A stretch of DNA of 21,113 nucleotides, from NCBI GenBank assembly GCA_000402295.1, contig AQRW01000143.1, positions 1 through 21,113 of the forward strand. The letters run 5' to 3'. The position numbers and the translations under genes were made by a program. Origin of the DNA: Candidatus Aerophobus profundus SCGC AAA252-L23 (lineage in GTDB: Bacteria; Aerophobota; Aerophobia; Aerophobales; Aerophobaceae). The notes under the pieces are model-generated. The model had not been told where the DNA came from, did no database searches, and saw only the letters and a list, made by a program, of their open reading frames with translations. Positions within the stretch are counted from its first letter, which is position 1. Each line of letters begins with the position of its first letter. This document shows positions 1 to 7,802 of the stretch, one piece after another.

Positions 1-1
1 T

Positions 2-946
2 TTACAACTTCTCAAGGATGAATTGGGAAATCAGTGTAAATATATAGATATTCCCGATTACTCTTCTGTCTATTCCAAAAAGAATTTCTCGGTAACCAAA
101 CTGGTAGGTTATTTTCCTCTTCATGTCAATGAGATTGCGCAGGAACACCTCAAAATTAAGGAGCTTGTTGAGCAAGAAGGATATAATAGAATCATCTCCG
201 ATAATCGTTTTGGTGTCTATGCTCGAGATGTCCCCTCTTACTTCTTATCCCACCAGTTACGCTTCATGGCTCCTGGACGGGTAAAGTTATTTGAGCGGAT
301 AACTGAAGGTTTCAATTATCTCTTTAAGGATAACTTTGCTAAGTTTCTTATTCCAGATAGTCGAGGTAACTCCCTTAGTGGAGAACTCTCTCATCATCTG
401 CGTTATTTTAAGTCGGAAAAGATAAAATATCTGGGAATTCCCTCGATTGTCACTAAAAGAGATTTACCTTTGGATATTGATTGCTTTATTTCTATTTCCG
501 GTCCAGAACCCCAAAGGACGACTCTGGAAAAGAAAATTATGTCACAGCTTGACCATCTGGAGGGAAGAACAGTAGTTGCTCTGGGTAAACCGGAGGATTC
601 TCGGATACGCACCTCGGGCAGAATACGCATTTTTGGGTATTTAAGTCGCCAAAAGCAGGAAGAAATGATGAATAGGTCCAGGTTAATCATAGCTCGTTCT
701 GGATACACCACTTTAATGGAGGTGGTTTTGTTAGGGAAAAAAGCTTTGTTTATTCCTACTCCTGGTCAAACCGAACAGGAGTATTTAGCCGAGTATCACC
801 AAAAAAGAGGAAATTTTTTCAGTGTCTCACAAGATGAACTCGACCTGCCTGTTCATATCCAAGAAGCGCGGAAATACGAAGGATTAAGGATGAAGTTTTC
901 ACCCTTAGCGGCCGAGGAAAAGTTTATGAAAATTGTATTTGGATAA
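2..946 (+). CDS. GT28-like glycosyltransferase, 5' end outside the window
   Basis: The frame is open from base 2 with no stop, and the residues before the first in-frame TTG (base 23) read LQLLKDEL. The gene therefore almost certainly begins upstream and only about 314 codons are seen. The C-terminal half has the look of the MurG/GT28 nucleotide-sugar-binding fold: a strand-rich ISGPEPQRTTLE segment near residue 157, then RLIIARSGYTTLMEVVLLGKK and FIPTPGQTEQEYLA, which match the family pattern of a glycine/serine motif followed by the acidic stretch that contacts the donor sugar. The protein is expected to transfer a sugar from a nucleotide donor to a membrane or envelope acceptor; the real substrate cannot be read from sequence. 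Its TAA shares a base with the ATG of the flippase-like gene, so the two are translationally coupled. Family assignment is fairly safe, exact function is not. Confidence 0.72.
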   Translation, partial: LQLLKDELGNQCKYIDIPDYSSVYSKKNFSVTKLVGYFPLHVNEIAQEHLKIKELVEQEGYNRIISDNRFGVYARDVPSYFLSHQLRFMAPGRVKLFERITEGFNYLFKDNFAKFLIPDSRGNSLSGELSHHLRYFKSEKIKYLGIPSIVTKRDLPLDIDCFISISGPEPQRTTLEKKIMSQLDHLEGRTVVALGKPEDSRIRTSGRIRIFGYLSRQKQEEMMNRSRLIIARSGYTTLMEVVLLGKKALFIPTPGQTEQEYLAEYHQKRGNFFSVSQDELDLPVHIQEARKYEGLRMKFSPLAAEEKFMKIVFG

Positions 947-1950
947 TGAGAAGAAAGCTTATAATTGGTTTTTCCACCCTTAGCGGAATTATACTTGTTT
1001 TTGTTTTATTTCGCCTCACCGGACCGACCCGGGTCTTAGTTGAGATTAAGCAATTGGGACTTGTTGGAACAGCAGTTTTTCTCATGAATTCTCTGTTAAT
1101 TTTGCTTATTGCTGGTTTTTCCTGGCAGATTATTCTGAGATCTTATGGATATCGCCTTCCTTTTCGGGATGTCCTGGGGATAAAAATTGTTGGTTTTGCT
1201 ATAAGTTACCTTACTCCTTCTATGTATATCGGAGGTGAACCCGCTCGCATATATCTTCTCTGTAAAAAACATTGTCTTTCCACCACTACGGTAACGGCGA
1301 CCGTAGTGGTGGACAAGTTTCTGGAGTTAGGAGCCGGTTTATTGTATGTATTTGTGGGGAGTATCTGGGCTTTAATGGAACCTGAACTGCCGCTGCAGAT
1401 TTATCTCATCTTAATAGTGTTAAATAGTCTTTTTGCTTTGGGGATGATACTACTTCTAATAAGCTTCGTTTTTCAAACTCGTTCATTTACTTATGTAATG
1501 AATTTTCTGGAAAGAATAAAGGTGTTGGCTCCTTTAATGAGGAAGCTTAAACCCCAGGCGGCCGAACTGGAGGAGGAGATTTTTCCAGCTTTCAAACGGC
1601 ACCGCCGGCAGACTATTCTCGCCTTCGGTCTGAATCTGCTCACGGGATACCTGGTTTTTATTAAACCGGCCATATTTTTCTATTTTTTGAAAGTGATTTT
1701 TTCTCTTTCGCAATTAGCTCTTCTTTTTGCTCTGACCCACTTACTTTTAGCCTTTCAATTTACTCCCGGGGCTCTGGGTATTTTTGAACTGGGTGAAGTG
1801 GGAATCTATCAACTGGTGGGGATAGGCTCGGAAGGAGCTCTGGCTTTTAGCTTAATGGTCAGATTGGCCGACCTGGTAGGCGTAGTGATTGCCTCGTATG
1901 TAGCTATTAGTGTGGGGATAACTTTCTTACGAGAAAAGAAAGAAAGATGA
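946..1950 (+). CDS. LPG-synthase-TM / flippase-like integral membrane protein
   Basis: This 334-residue, strongly hydrophobic protein has about eight predicted membrane segments and the architecture of the lysylphosphatidylglycerol synthase TM (YbhN/UPF0104, 'flippase-like') family. Recognisable family features are the early GFSWQIILRSYGYRL loop, the conserved YLTPSMYIGGEPARIYLL segment around residues 88-105, TVVVDKFLELGAGL, and the late FTPGALGIFELGEVG stretch. There is no soluble C-terminal LPG transferase domain, so a role in aminoacylating lipid is unlikely. Members next to glycosyltransferases are usually proposed to move or handle lipid-linked sugars at the cytoplasmic membrane, which is inference here. 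The ATG overlaps the previous stop by one base, and the TGA overlaps the ATG of the next GT4 gene, making a coupled three-gene cluster. A perfect 13-bp inverted repeat sits inside the gene. Confidence 0.8.
   Translation: MRRKLIIGFSTLSGIILVFVLFRLTGPTRVLVEIKQLGLVGTAVFLMNSLLILLIAGFSWQIILRSYGYRLPFRDVLGIKIVGFAISYLTPSMYIGGEPARIYLLCKKHCLSTTTVTATVVVDKFLELGAGLLYVFVGSIWALMEPELPLQIYLILIVLNSLFALGMILLLISFVFQTRSFTYVMNFLERIKVLAPLMRKLKPQAAELEEEIFPAFKRHRRQTILAFGLNLLTGYLVFIKPAIFFYFLKVIFSLSQLALLFALTHLLLAFQFTPGALGIFELGEVGIYQLVGIGSEGALAFSLMVRLADLVGVVIASYVAISVGITFLREKKER
1279..1313. repeat. Perfect 13-bp inverted repeat inside the flippase-like gene
   Basis: The arms TCCACCACTACGG (1279-1291) and CCGTAGTGGTGGA (1301-1313) are exactly complementary around a 9-base loop. 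It encodes the threonine/valine-rich residues STTTVTATVVVD, so part of the symmetry could come from ACN/GTN codons being each other's complement. A GC-rich 13-bp stem in mRNA may still slow ribosomes or affect decay; that is speculative. Confidence 0.85.
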
Positions 1951-3101
1951 GGATTTGTTTTGTCTCTGACCAAGCTTTTCCGGCCTGGGGAGGCGAGGGA
2001 ATTTCCACGGAAAATTTTTCTCTTAAGCTGGCTCAAAGAGGGCACCAGGTTATCTTTCTTACCTCGCGGGTGAGTAATCCTCCCCAGGTGGGAGAGATTA
2101 CCCTGTACCGATTTCCCGCTCTACTTCTACCTGGGCAAAAAGGGTCTTTTGCCTTTCCCTTATTTTCTTCCCTAAAGAGAGTTTTTTTGAAAGAAAGGAT
2201 AGATCTTATTCACATTACCCTACCTACTTATCTGGGATGGCAGGTCCTCAGAACAGCTCGTCTTCTGGAAATACCGGTGGTAATGGGGTTTCATGTTCAG
2301 GTAGGTAACGTGATACCTCTTTTTCCTGGTTTGTTTAGGCTGCTCAAGTTTTTTCTGGAAAGGTGGTTCGGATACTTTTACCGGCAGGCGGATATCTTGA
2401 TTGCTCCTTCTAATTTTGCTCGAGATATTCTAAGAACATATACCTATCGTCCGATAGAAGTGGTTAGTAACGGCGTGGAATTGCCTAGATTTGATGCTTC
2501 CGGGCTGAGTGATCAAGAAATAAAGCACTTCTATCGGAGTTACCCACTGCGTCAGGAGAAGTTTTTGCTTTATGTGGGCAGACTCAGTCGAGAAAAGAAT
2601 ACCGGATATTTGCTTGACCTTATGCAGATTTTGAAACAAAGAGAAATGAAGGTCCAGCTTCTAATGGTAGGACGAGGAAATTTAAAGAGAAGGCTTCACC
2701 GAAGAGCAAAGACTCTGGGGATAGAAAATCAGGTCATTTTTGCTGGTTATCTTGAGGAAAAAATGCTTCTTTGTGCTTACAAGTTAGCAGATATTTTCAT
2801 CTTACCGAGTTTTTACGAACTTCAAGGAGTTGTTGCTCTGGAAGCCATGACCTCAGGATGTGCCCTTCTGGTGGCGAAAGGTGAGGAAAATGCGGCTCAG
2901 CAGTTAGTTGAAGAAGGCAAGAATGGATATACTTTTAGTCTCAAGGATCCTCGAGATGCCGCTAAAAAAATCGAGAAGATTCTTAATGATCCTTATCTGC
3001 TTGTTTCTCTACAAAGACGGTCTCGGGAGATCGCTCTCCGGCACGATTTGGAAAAGAGTGTCTCTCGCCTGGAGGAAATCTACTACCAGTTGGTGAAATA
3101 A
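1947..3101 (+). CDS. GT4-family glycosyltransferase
   Basis: This 384-residue cytoplasmic enzyme of the GT-B fold retains its sugar-donor configuration by family rule. The N-terminal domain opens with RICFVSDQAFPAWGGEG, the glycine-rich loop typical of GT4, followed by NFSLKLAQRGHQVIFLTSR. The interdomain region carries APSNFARDIL and VVSNGVELPRFD. The C-terminal donor domain has LLYVGRLSREKN near residue 210 and the E-x7-E type site in FYELQGVVALEAMTSG, then an AKGEENAAQQLVEEGKNG loop. Such proteins add hexoses to lipids or glycans, in keeping with the coupled flippase-like and GT28-like genes upstream. The acceptor is unknown. The start ATG overlaps the upstream TGA (ATGA). A stem-loop with a T-run follows the stop, so the cluster probably ends here. 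Confidence 0.88.
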   Translation: MRICFVSDQAFPAWGGEGISTENFSLKLAQRGHQVIFLTSRVSNPPQVGEITLYRFPALLLPGQKGSFAFPLFSSLKRVFLKERIDLIHITLPTYLGWQVLRTARLLEIPVVMGFHVQVGNVIPLFPGLFRLLKFFLERWFGYFYRQADILIAPSNFARDILRTYTYRPIEVVSNGVELPRFDASGLSDQEIKHFYRSYPLRQEKFLLYVGRLSREKNTGYLLDLMQILKQREMKVQLLMVGRGNLKRRLHRRAKTLGIENQVIFAGYLEEKMLLCAYKLADIFILPSFYELQGVVALEAMTSGCALLVAKGEENAAQQLVEEGKNGYTFSLKDPRDAAKKIEKILNDPYLLVSLQRRSREIALRHDLEKSVSRLEEIYYQLVK

Positions 3102-3102
3102 A

Positions 3103-3134
3103 GGACGGGAAAAAAAGAGAACCGTCCCCTTTTT
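3103..3134 (+). terminator. Probable intrinsic terminator after the GT cluster
   Basis: The stem GGACGG (3103-3108) pairs with CCGTCC (3122-3127) around an A-rich 13-base loop and is followed by CCTTTTT. The stem is short and the loop large, so it is moderate at best, but it stands directly behind the last stop codon of the cluster. Confidence 0.5.
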
Positions 3135-3174
3135 CCGTTAACGAGGGATATCTTTTCTAATAAGATGGGATAGT

Positions 3175-3190
3175 AAGGAGGACGCCTGTG
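3175..3190 (+). promoter_or_regulatory. Strong ribosome binding site fixing the GTG start of queD
   Basis: AAGGAGG at 3175-3181 lies six bases before GTG at 3188. The next in-frame ATG, four codons on, has no comparable site, so GTG is the preferred start. Confidence 0.75.
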
Positions 3191-3592
3191 TATGAACTAA
3201 TGATCGAGAGAGATTTTTCCGCGGCCCATCAGTTACGAGAAGCCAAAGGTGGGTGTGAGAGACTTCATGGACATACCTGGCACGTTCGGGTTTCTTTGCT
3301 AGGGGAGTGCCTAAAAGAAAATGGAATGCTGATAGATTTCCGGGAGGCCAAAAGGAAAATAGGACGGTGGATAAGGAAACTGGATCACCAGTTTCTTAAC
3401 GAAATTATGGAGGGACTTAACCCTACCACGGAGAATATAGCCAGGTATCTCTATGAAAGAATTGGCCAGGAGCTAAATTGCCAGAGATTTAAAGTTAGAA
3501 CAATAAGAGTCTGGGAATCGAAAGACTGTAGTGTCTGTTATTCTCAGCCAAATGAGGGAGAAAATGAAACTTATTCTTCAGGTTGCTCTTGA
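3188..3592 (+). CDS. queD: 6-carboxy-5,6,7,8-tetrahydropterin synthase (QueD/PTPS family)
   Basis: QueD converts 7,8-dihydroneopterin triphosphate to 6-carboxytetrahydropterin, the second step towards the queuosine precursor preQ0. The 134-residue product shows the family zinc histidines in FSAAH (His14) and HGHTWHV (His29, His31), the catalytic-cysteine arrangement C-x3-HGH (Cys23), the GMLIDFREAK segment, LDHQFLNE with its catalytic His, and NPTTENIARYLYE with the pterin-anchoring Glu region near RVWES. The Cys-x3-HGH spacing favours QueD over eukaryotic-type PTPS. No queC, queE or queF is visible nearby, so the rest of the pathway must lie elsewhere. It starts at GTG behind a strong AAGGAGG. 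Its last 29 bases overlap the next gene in another frame, so expression of the two is coupled, although their functions have no obvious link. Confidence 0.88.
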   Translation: MYELMIERDFSAAHQLREAKGGCERLHGHTWHVRVSLLGECLKENGMLIDFREAKRKIGRWIRKLDHQFLNEIMEGLNPTTENIARYLYERIGQELNCQRFKVRTIRVWESKDCSVCYSQPNEGENETYSSGCS

Positions 3593-4850
3593 TTTCCTGA
3601 ATTTAGGAAGGGCCCTTAAAATAGCTGAAGCAGCCGTAGCCGGAGGAGCTGATTGGTTGGAGGCCGGTACTCCTTTGATTAAGAGTGAAGGTTTGGATAG
3701 TGTTAGGGCTTTGAAGAAAAACTTTCCTGGTTTACCTATAGTAGCCGATTTGAAGATAATGGATGCAGGACGAATAGAAGCGGAGGCAGCTTTTAAGGCC
3801 GGAGCAAGTGTCGTCTGTGTGCTTGGTGTCGCTTCTGATTCTACTATTCGGGAATCTCTGGAAGCTGCTCGAAACTATGGAGGAAAGATTGTGGTTGACT
3901 TGATGAATGTTTCTCAACCGCTTCAGAGAGCCCGAGAGATGGAGAAAATAGGGGTTGATTATTTGGAAATTCATCTTTCTATTGATGAACAAATGAGAGG
4001 AAAAGATCCTTTGGCTCTTTTGAACCAGATTGCTCATCAAGTATCTACTCCTCTAATGGTAGCCGGGGGCATAAATTCTGAGACTGCTGTTCAGGCGGTG
4101 GAAGCAGGGGTAAGCGTGGTCGTTGTGGGAGGAGCAGTGATTAAGGCTGAGGATCCCTGTCAAGCTACCCGAAGCATTAAAGAGGCCATGAAGACTAAAA
4201 GGTCTATCTCAACCCAATTATTTAAGAGAGTAGCCGGTCCGGAAGTTGCCGAGATATTTCGCCGGGTTTCTCCTTCCAATCTTTCCGATGCTCTGCATCG
4301 GGCAGGCGAAATTATAGGACTTTCCAAGATTGGTCGATTCCCCCGACTTCTTGGAGAAGCCCTGACAGTGCGGACTTATCCTGGTGACTGGGCCAAGCCG
4401 GTGGAAGCTATAGATAAAGCGGTTAAGGGCCAGGTGATCGTGGTAGATGCCGGGGGTGTAGGGCCGGCCATCTGGGGAGAGCTGGCTACTCACAGTGCTC
4501 TGGGAAAAGGAGTTGCTGGAGTAGTTATTGATGGAGGTATTAGAGATGTGGTTGAGATTGAGAGATTAAATTTCCCCGCCTACGCCAGAGTGATTACCCC
4601 GACGGCTGGTGAGCCGAAGGGTTTTGGAGAAATTGGCGTCCCTATAAAAATTCGGGGAAAAAGGGTTTTCTCCGGAGATTGGCTGGTAGGGGATGAGGAT
4701 GGGTTAGTGGTAATACCTAAGAGACAGGCTGCTGAAATAGCCAACAGAGCTATGGATGTTTTGGAAAGAGAGAACCGCATCCGCCGAGAAATTAAAGAGG
4801 GAGGAACTCTTTCTTCTGTGATGGAACTACTACGCTGGGAGAAAACCTGA
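3564..4850 (+). CDS. Bifunctional 3-hexulose-6-phosphate synthase / RraA-like fusion
   Basis: This is a 428-residue two-domain protein. Residues 1 to about 207 are a TIM-barrel hexulose-6-phosphate synthase of the OMPDC superfamily: LQVALDF, EAGTPLIKSEG, VADLKIMDAG with the catalytic Asp and Lys, EIHLSIDEQ, and the phosphate-binding GGINSE and VVGGAVIKAEDP. It condenses formaldehyde with ribulose 5-phosphate or runs in reverse to supply pentose phosphate. Residues from about 215 onward form an RraA/HMG-aldolase-like domain, with GGVGPAIWGELATHSA and GVVIDGGIRD carrying the conserved Arg-Asp. The same fusion is known mainly from archaea as 'HPS/ribonuclease regulator'. The matching isomerase (PHI) is not in the window. 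The ATG at 3564 is chosen because GAGGGAG precedes it by three bases; ATG 3552 is possible. The function of the RraA domain is uncertain. Confidence 0.88.
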   Translation: MKLILQVALDFLNLGRALKIAEAAVAGGADWLEAGTPLIKSEGLDSVRALKKNFPGLPIVADLKIMDAGRIEAEAAFKAGASVVCVLGVASDSTIRESLEAARNYGGKIVVDLMNVSQPLQRAREMEKIGVDYLEIHLSIDEQMRGKDPLALLNQIAHQVSTPLMVAGGINSETAVQAVEAGVSVVVVGGAVIKAEDPCQATRSIKEAMKTKRSISTQLFKRVAGPEVAEIFRRVSPSNLSDALHRAGEIIGLSKIGRFPRLLGEALTVRTYPGDWAKPVEAIDKAVKGQVIVVDAGGVGPAIWGELATHSALGKGVAGVVIDGGIRDVVEIERLNFPAYARVITPTAGEPKGFGEIGVPIKIRGKRVFSGDWLVGDEDGLVVIPKRQAAEIANRAMDVLERENRIRREIKEGGTLSSVMELLRWEKT

Positions 4851-4913
4851 TACTTTTAGTTCCAGAGCTTATTATCTACTACAGTGTTTCCAAAATAACC
4901 TAATGTTCTTCTT

Positions 4914-5006
4914 CGTCATTGCGAGTCTGCCAAAGGCAGACGTGGCAATCCCAAAAACAAGATCACCACGGTTGCCAAAGGCAACCTCGTGACGCTTCGC
5001 GGATTG
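4914..5006. repeat. Palindromic interspersed-type repeat with two GCC-AAA-GGC hairpins
   Basis: The intergenic gap between two convergent genes holds two hairpins of the same design. GTCTGCC-AAA-GGCAGAC lies at 4925-4941 and GGTTGCC-AAA-GGCAACC at 4970-4986, the latter extended by CAC/GTG. The element opens with CGTCATTGCGAG and closes with CTCGTGACGC, which are near inverse complements, so the whole is palindromic. Its opening resembles short palindromic repeats seen dispersed in several bacterial genomes, and it has no coding capacity. Confidence 0.65.
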
Positions 5007-5046
5007 TGGAGCCTGTTCCGACTTATTAATTTTTCCTGGGTAGACT

Positions 5047-5073
5047 TAACCGGAGGGTTATTTATTTGGTTTT
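5047..5073 (+). terminator. Weak stem-loop with T-rich tail behind the HPS/RraA gene
   Basis: TAACC (5047-5051) and GGTTA (5056-5060) form a 5-bp stem around GGAG and are followed on the plus strand by a T-rich run up to about 5073. It overlaps the stop codon of the convergent CorC-like gene. The short stem makes this only a possible terminator. Confidence 0.3.
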
Positions 5074-6323
5074 TTGGTAATCTTTACTCTTTTCACTTGT
5101 TTTTCGTCTGCTTCCATAACCTCTATTTTCAGGCCGGAGTGTTCGATTATTTCACCTTTTTGAGGAATTTTTCCCAGTAGGGTAATAAGTAGTCCGCCTA
5201 TGGATTCAAAATTGGTGGCTTTTTCCGGAAGATGGGTGCTCAGAGTTTCATTTACCTCGTCAATATCGGTATCTGCTTCTATTAGGGCTGAGCCATCTTT
5301 GAGGGGCTTTATTTTTCTTGTCCGGCTCTGATCATACTCATCTTCGATCTCTCCTACCAGCTCTTCCAGTAAGTCCTCAATGGTTAAGAGACCCACTACT
5401 CCTCCGTATTCTCCGACCACGATGGCCAGATGAGTCTTGTTTTTCTGTAACTTGCGGAATATCTTACTAAGACGGCCTACGTAGGGAACAAAAATGGGGT
5501 CGTGCATAATATCTTCGACTCTGAGATTAGAGTTATCAGAAGATACGTGCAATAAATCCTTAGCATAGACTATTCCTACAATGTTATCTATTCGGTCTTG
5601 ATAAACAGGGATTCGGGAATAGCCAACTTGATTAATTAGTTTTCTCATTTTTTTTAGACTGGCATTTTTCTCGATACAGATCATTCGTGTTCGGGGAGTC
5701 ATAATCTCATGGGCCGATCGCTCATCGAATTCCAGAGCACTGTGGACTAGTTCTTCCTCACTTTTCTCCAGTACTCCTTCCTCTTGGCTAATATCAATAA
5801 GGGTATGAATCTCTTTTTCAGTAAAAGACTGACCTTTGGATTTCTTCCTCGGAATATTAAGCATTTTACCGGTAAGCATCCCGAGAGAAGTTGCTAGGGG
5901 ACCAAAAATCGAAGAGAGAAAAAGTATTGTCCCGGCAACTCGCAAGCAGACACTTTCTGAATGTTCTTGAGCATATCTTTTTGGAGAAATTTCACCGAAT
6001 ACAAGAATAAGAAAAGTCATCATTCCCGTAGCCGCTCCTATTACCAAACCAGGCGTTCCTTTAATTAACTTTCCTATTAGCAGAGTAGCTAAACTGGCGG
6101 CGGCAATATTAACCAGATTGTTGCCGATAAGCACGGTGATAAGCCAGCGGGAGGGTTGAGAAAGTAAGGATTCAATCTGTTTTCCCCGGCGGGGATTTTC
6201 TTTGATTAGGCGTTTGAGGGTCAGTTTATCTATAGAGGAAAGAGCTATTTCTGAACCAGAGAAAAAACCGGACAGGGCCAGACAGGCTACAATCAAACCT
6301 ACAATAATCCAAGGATTGTCCAA
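5058..6323 (-). CDS. CNNM/CorC-family membrane protein with CBS pair (HlyC/CorC family)
   Basis: The 421-residue protein has the standard order of this family. A DUF21/CNNM membrane domain covers residues 1 to about 170: GFFSGSEIALSSIDKLTLKRL, VLIGNNLVNIAAASLAT, FGEISPKRYA. A CBS-domain pair follows at about 205-325: EIMTPRTRMICIE, GYSRIPVYQDRIDNIVGIVYAKDLL, HLAIVVGEYGGVVGLLTIEDLLEELVGEI. A C-terminal CorC_HlyC domain begins near DGSALIEADTDIDEVNETL. Family members take part in magnesium or cobalt efflux and homeostasis; the transported ion here is not fixed by sequence. The start is TTG (6321-6323) with AGGAGGT ten bases upstream. It lies 89 bases downstream of hflX on the same strand and is probably co-transcribed. 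Length is normal and no residue loss is visible. Confidence 0.92.
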   Translation of the reverse strand: MDNPWIIVGLIVACLALSGFFSGSEIALSSIDKLTLKRLIKENPRRGKQIESLLSQPSRWLITVLIGNNLVNIAAASLATLLIGKLIKGTPGLVIGAATGMMTFLILVFGEISPKRYAQEHSESVCLRVAGTILFLSSIFGPLATSLGMLTGKMLNIPRKKSKGQSFTEKEIHTLIDISQEEGVLEKSEEELVHSALEFDERSAHEIMTPRTRMICIEKNASLKKMRKLINQVGYSRIPVYQDRIDNIVGIVYAKDLLHVSSDNSNLRVEDIMHDPIFVPYVGRLSKIFRKLQKNKTHLAIVVGEYGGVVGLLTIEDLLEELVGEIEDEYDQSRTRKIKPLKDGSALIEADTDIDEVNETLSTHLPEKATNFESIGGLLITLLGKIPQKGEIIEHSGLKIEVMEADEKQVKRVKITKKPNK

Positions 6324-6366
6324 AAAAACTTACCTCCTTAGAGCAAATTGTTTAGACTAAATTAAT

Positions 6367-6386
6367 TCAAGAATAAACTTTCTTGA
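6367..6386 (-). terminator. Short inverted repeat between hflX and the CorC-like gene
   Basis: TCAAGAA (6367-6373) and TTCTTGA (6380-6386) form an AT-rich 7-bp stem with a six-base loop after the hflX stop. No clear T-run follows on the minus strand, so it is at most a weak, leaky terminator or a processing site. Confidence 0.25.
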
Positions 6387-6412
6387 TCAAAAGAATTTTT
6401 GTATTTTCGTTT

Positions 6413-7726
6413 TTACTGTTTTCTGTTTTGATATTTAATTAGTTTTTGAGCTAAAAAGGGATTTATTCTAGTTTTTAAGACTACTCGCTGGGCAAGAAAG
6501 TCTTTTTTTTCCACCTCGGCCTGACTGCAAACAAGGGAAATCAAGTCACTCCTCTGGTAGGGAAACGAAAATTCCGCTTCTACCCATTTCTCTTTCAGAA
6601 ATAAGGTAATTTTCTTGAGAAGCTCTTTTAGACCGTCTTTCCCGAGGGCGGAAATAGCTACAGCCGGTTCCATTATTCTTTCCAAACGAGCCAAAGGGTA
6701 ACTATTTTTGAGTAAATCTATCTTGTTAAGAACATTTATTATCGGTTTATTATCAATCTCTAAATCTCTTAAAACTGCGTAGGTAGCTTGATTTTGTTCC
6801 TCTATTCTGGGATGGGAAGCATCCAGAACATTGATAAGAATGTCGGCCTCTTTAATTTCTTTTAGCGTGGCCTGAAAAGCAGCTATGAGATGGTGAGGGA
6901 GTTTATTAATGAAACCTACCGTATCTGTAATTAGAAGAGTTTGATGATTAGGAAGAATTACTTTTCGAGTAGTAGGATCAAGGGTGGCAAAAAGACGATC
7001 GTCAACTTTTACTTGAGAATGGGCTAAGGCATTGAGTAGAGTAGATTTTCCTACATTTGTGTATCCGATTATGGTGGATAGATAGAAACCTTCCCGTTTT
7101 TTCTTGGTAACCTGGCGCTGTTGATCAATTTCTTTTATTTTTTCTTTTAAATGGGAAATTCTTGTATTTATTCTGCGCCGGTCCACCTCTAATTTCATCT
7201 CGCCCGGTCCTCTGGTACCTATACCAGCTCCCAGACGTGAGAGAAGAATTCCTTTTCCTCGCAGGCGAGGTAGAAGGTAAGTTAATTGGGCGAGTTCTAC
7301 CTGGACTTTACCCGCATTAGAGTGAGCTCTTTGGGCAAAAATATCAAGAATAAGCTGTGTTCGATCAATTACCTTAATTCCAATTTTATCTTCCAGGTTA
7401 TATTGCTGGCTGGGAGAAAGATCATCATTAAAGATAACCAAATCAGCTTGTTTTTCCCCGGCCAGTTGACCGATTTCTTCGGCTTTTCCTTTGCCAATGT
7501 AAAAAGCCACATCAGGCATCTCTCTCTTCTGGATGACTCGGGCTAAAACACAAGCTCCCCCTGTTTCTGTTAGAGATTCAAGTTCCCCTAATGAATCCTC
7601 TACTGTCCAGCAAACTCTTCTGTTAGCCTGGGGTGTTTCCAAAGCTACCAAAATAGCTTTTTCCGGTAAATTGAGATTAACCAGCTTTGTTTTCTCTCTC
7701 TCCCTATTAAAGGTATTTTTTCTCAA
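6413..7726 (-). CDS. hflX: GTPase HflX, ribosome-associated
   Basis: HflX is a ribosome-splitting GTPase that rescues stalled 70S ribosomes under stress. The 437-residue product shows the HflX N-terminal domain (FYIGKGKAEEIG, FNDDLSPSQQYNLE, VIDRTQLILDIFAQRA), the family-specific glycine-rich segment LGAGIGTRGPGEMKLEVDRR, a coiled-coil linker, and a complete G domain: GYTNVGKST (G1), the DPTTRK switch (G2), DTVGFI (G3), NKIDLL (G4) and a G5 near AISALGKDG. A C-terminal domain follows. The TTG start at 7724-7726 has a modest GGAA-type site upstream; a later start would cut into unconserved residues only. A near-consensus promoter lies 50 bases upstream. The 89-base gap to the CorC-like gene suggests a two-gene transcript. 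Size is normal for the family. Confidence 0.94.
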   Translation of the reverse strand: MRKNTFNREREKTKLVNLNLPEKAILVALETPQANRRVCWTVEDSLGELESLTETGGACVLARVIQKREMPDVAFYIGKGKAEEIGQLAGEKQADLVIFNDDLSPSQQYNLEDKIGIKVIDRTQLILDIFAQRAHSNAGKVQVELAQLTYLLPRLRGKGILLSRLGAGIGTRGPGEMKLEVDRRRINTRISHLKEKIKEIDQQRQVTKKKREGFYLSTIIGYTNVGKSTLLNALAHSQVKVDDRLFATLDPTTRKVILPNHQTLLITDTVGFINKLPHHLIAAFQATLKEIKEADILINVLDASHPRIEEQNQATYAVLRDLEIDNKPIINVLNKIDLLKNSYPLARLERIMEPAVAISALGKDGLKELLKKITLFLKEKWVEAEFSFPYQRSDLISLVCSQAEVEKKDFLAQRVVLKTRINPFLAQKLIKYQNRKQ

Positions 7727-7774
7727 AAGATTCCTGCCGCATATCCAGAATACGGACTACCAGAGAATAGTAAT

Positions 7775-7802
7775 ATTATACCAATACCGTGTTGATTGTC
7801 AA
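7775..7802 (-). promoter_or_regulatory. Near-perfect sigma70 promoter for hflX
   Basis: On the minus strand TTGACA (7797-7802) and TATAAT (7775-7780) both match consensus and are separated by 16 bases. Initiation is expected near 7768, giving a leader of about 40 bases before the hflX TTG. A 7-bp inverted repeat (ATTCTCC 7812-7818, GGAGAAT 7828-7834) sits just upstream of the -35 box and could be an operator; this is not shown. Confidence 0.8.

Noticed and set aside
403..711. Minus-strand frame of 102 codons inside the GT28-like gene
   Set aside because: It is fully antisense to a clear glycosyltransferase, has no ribosome binding site and no recognisable domain.
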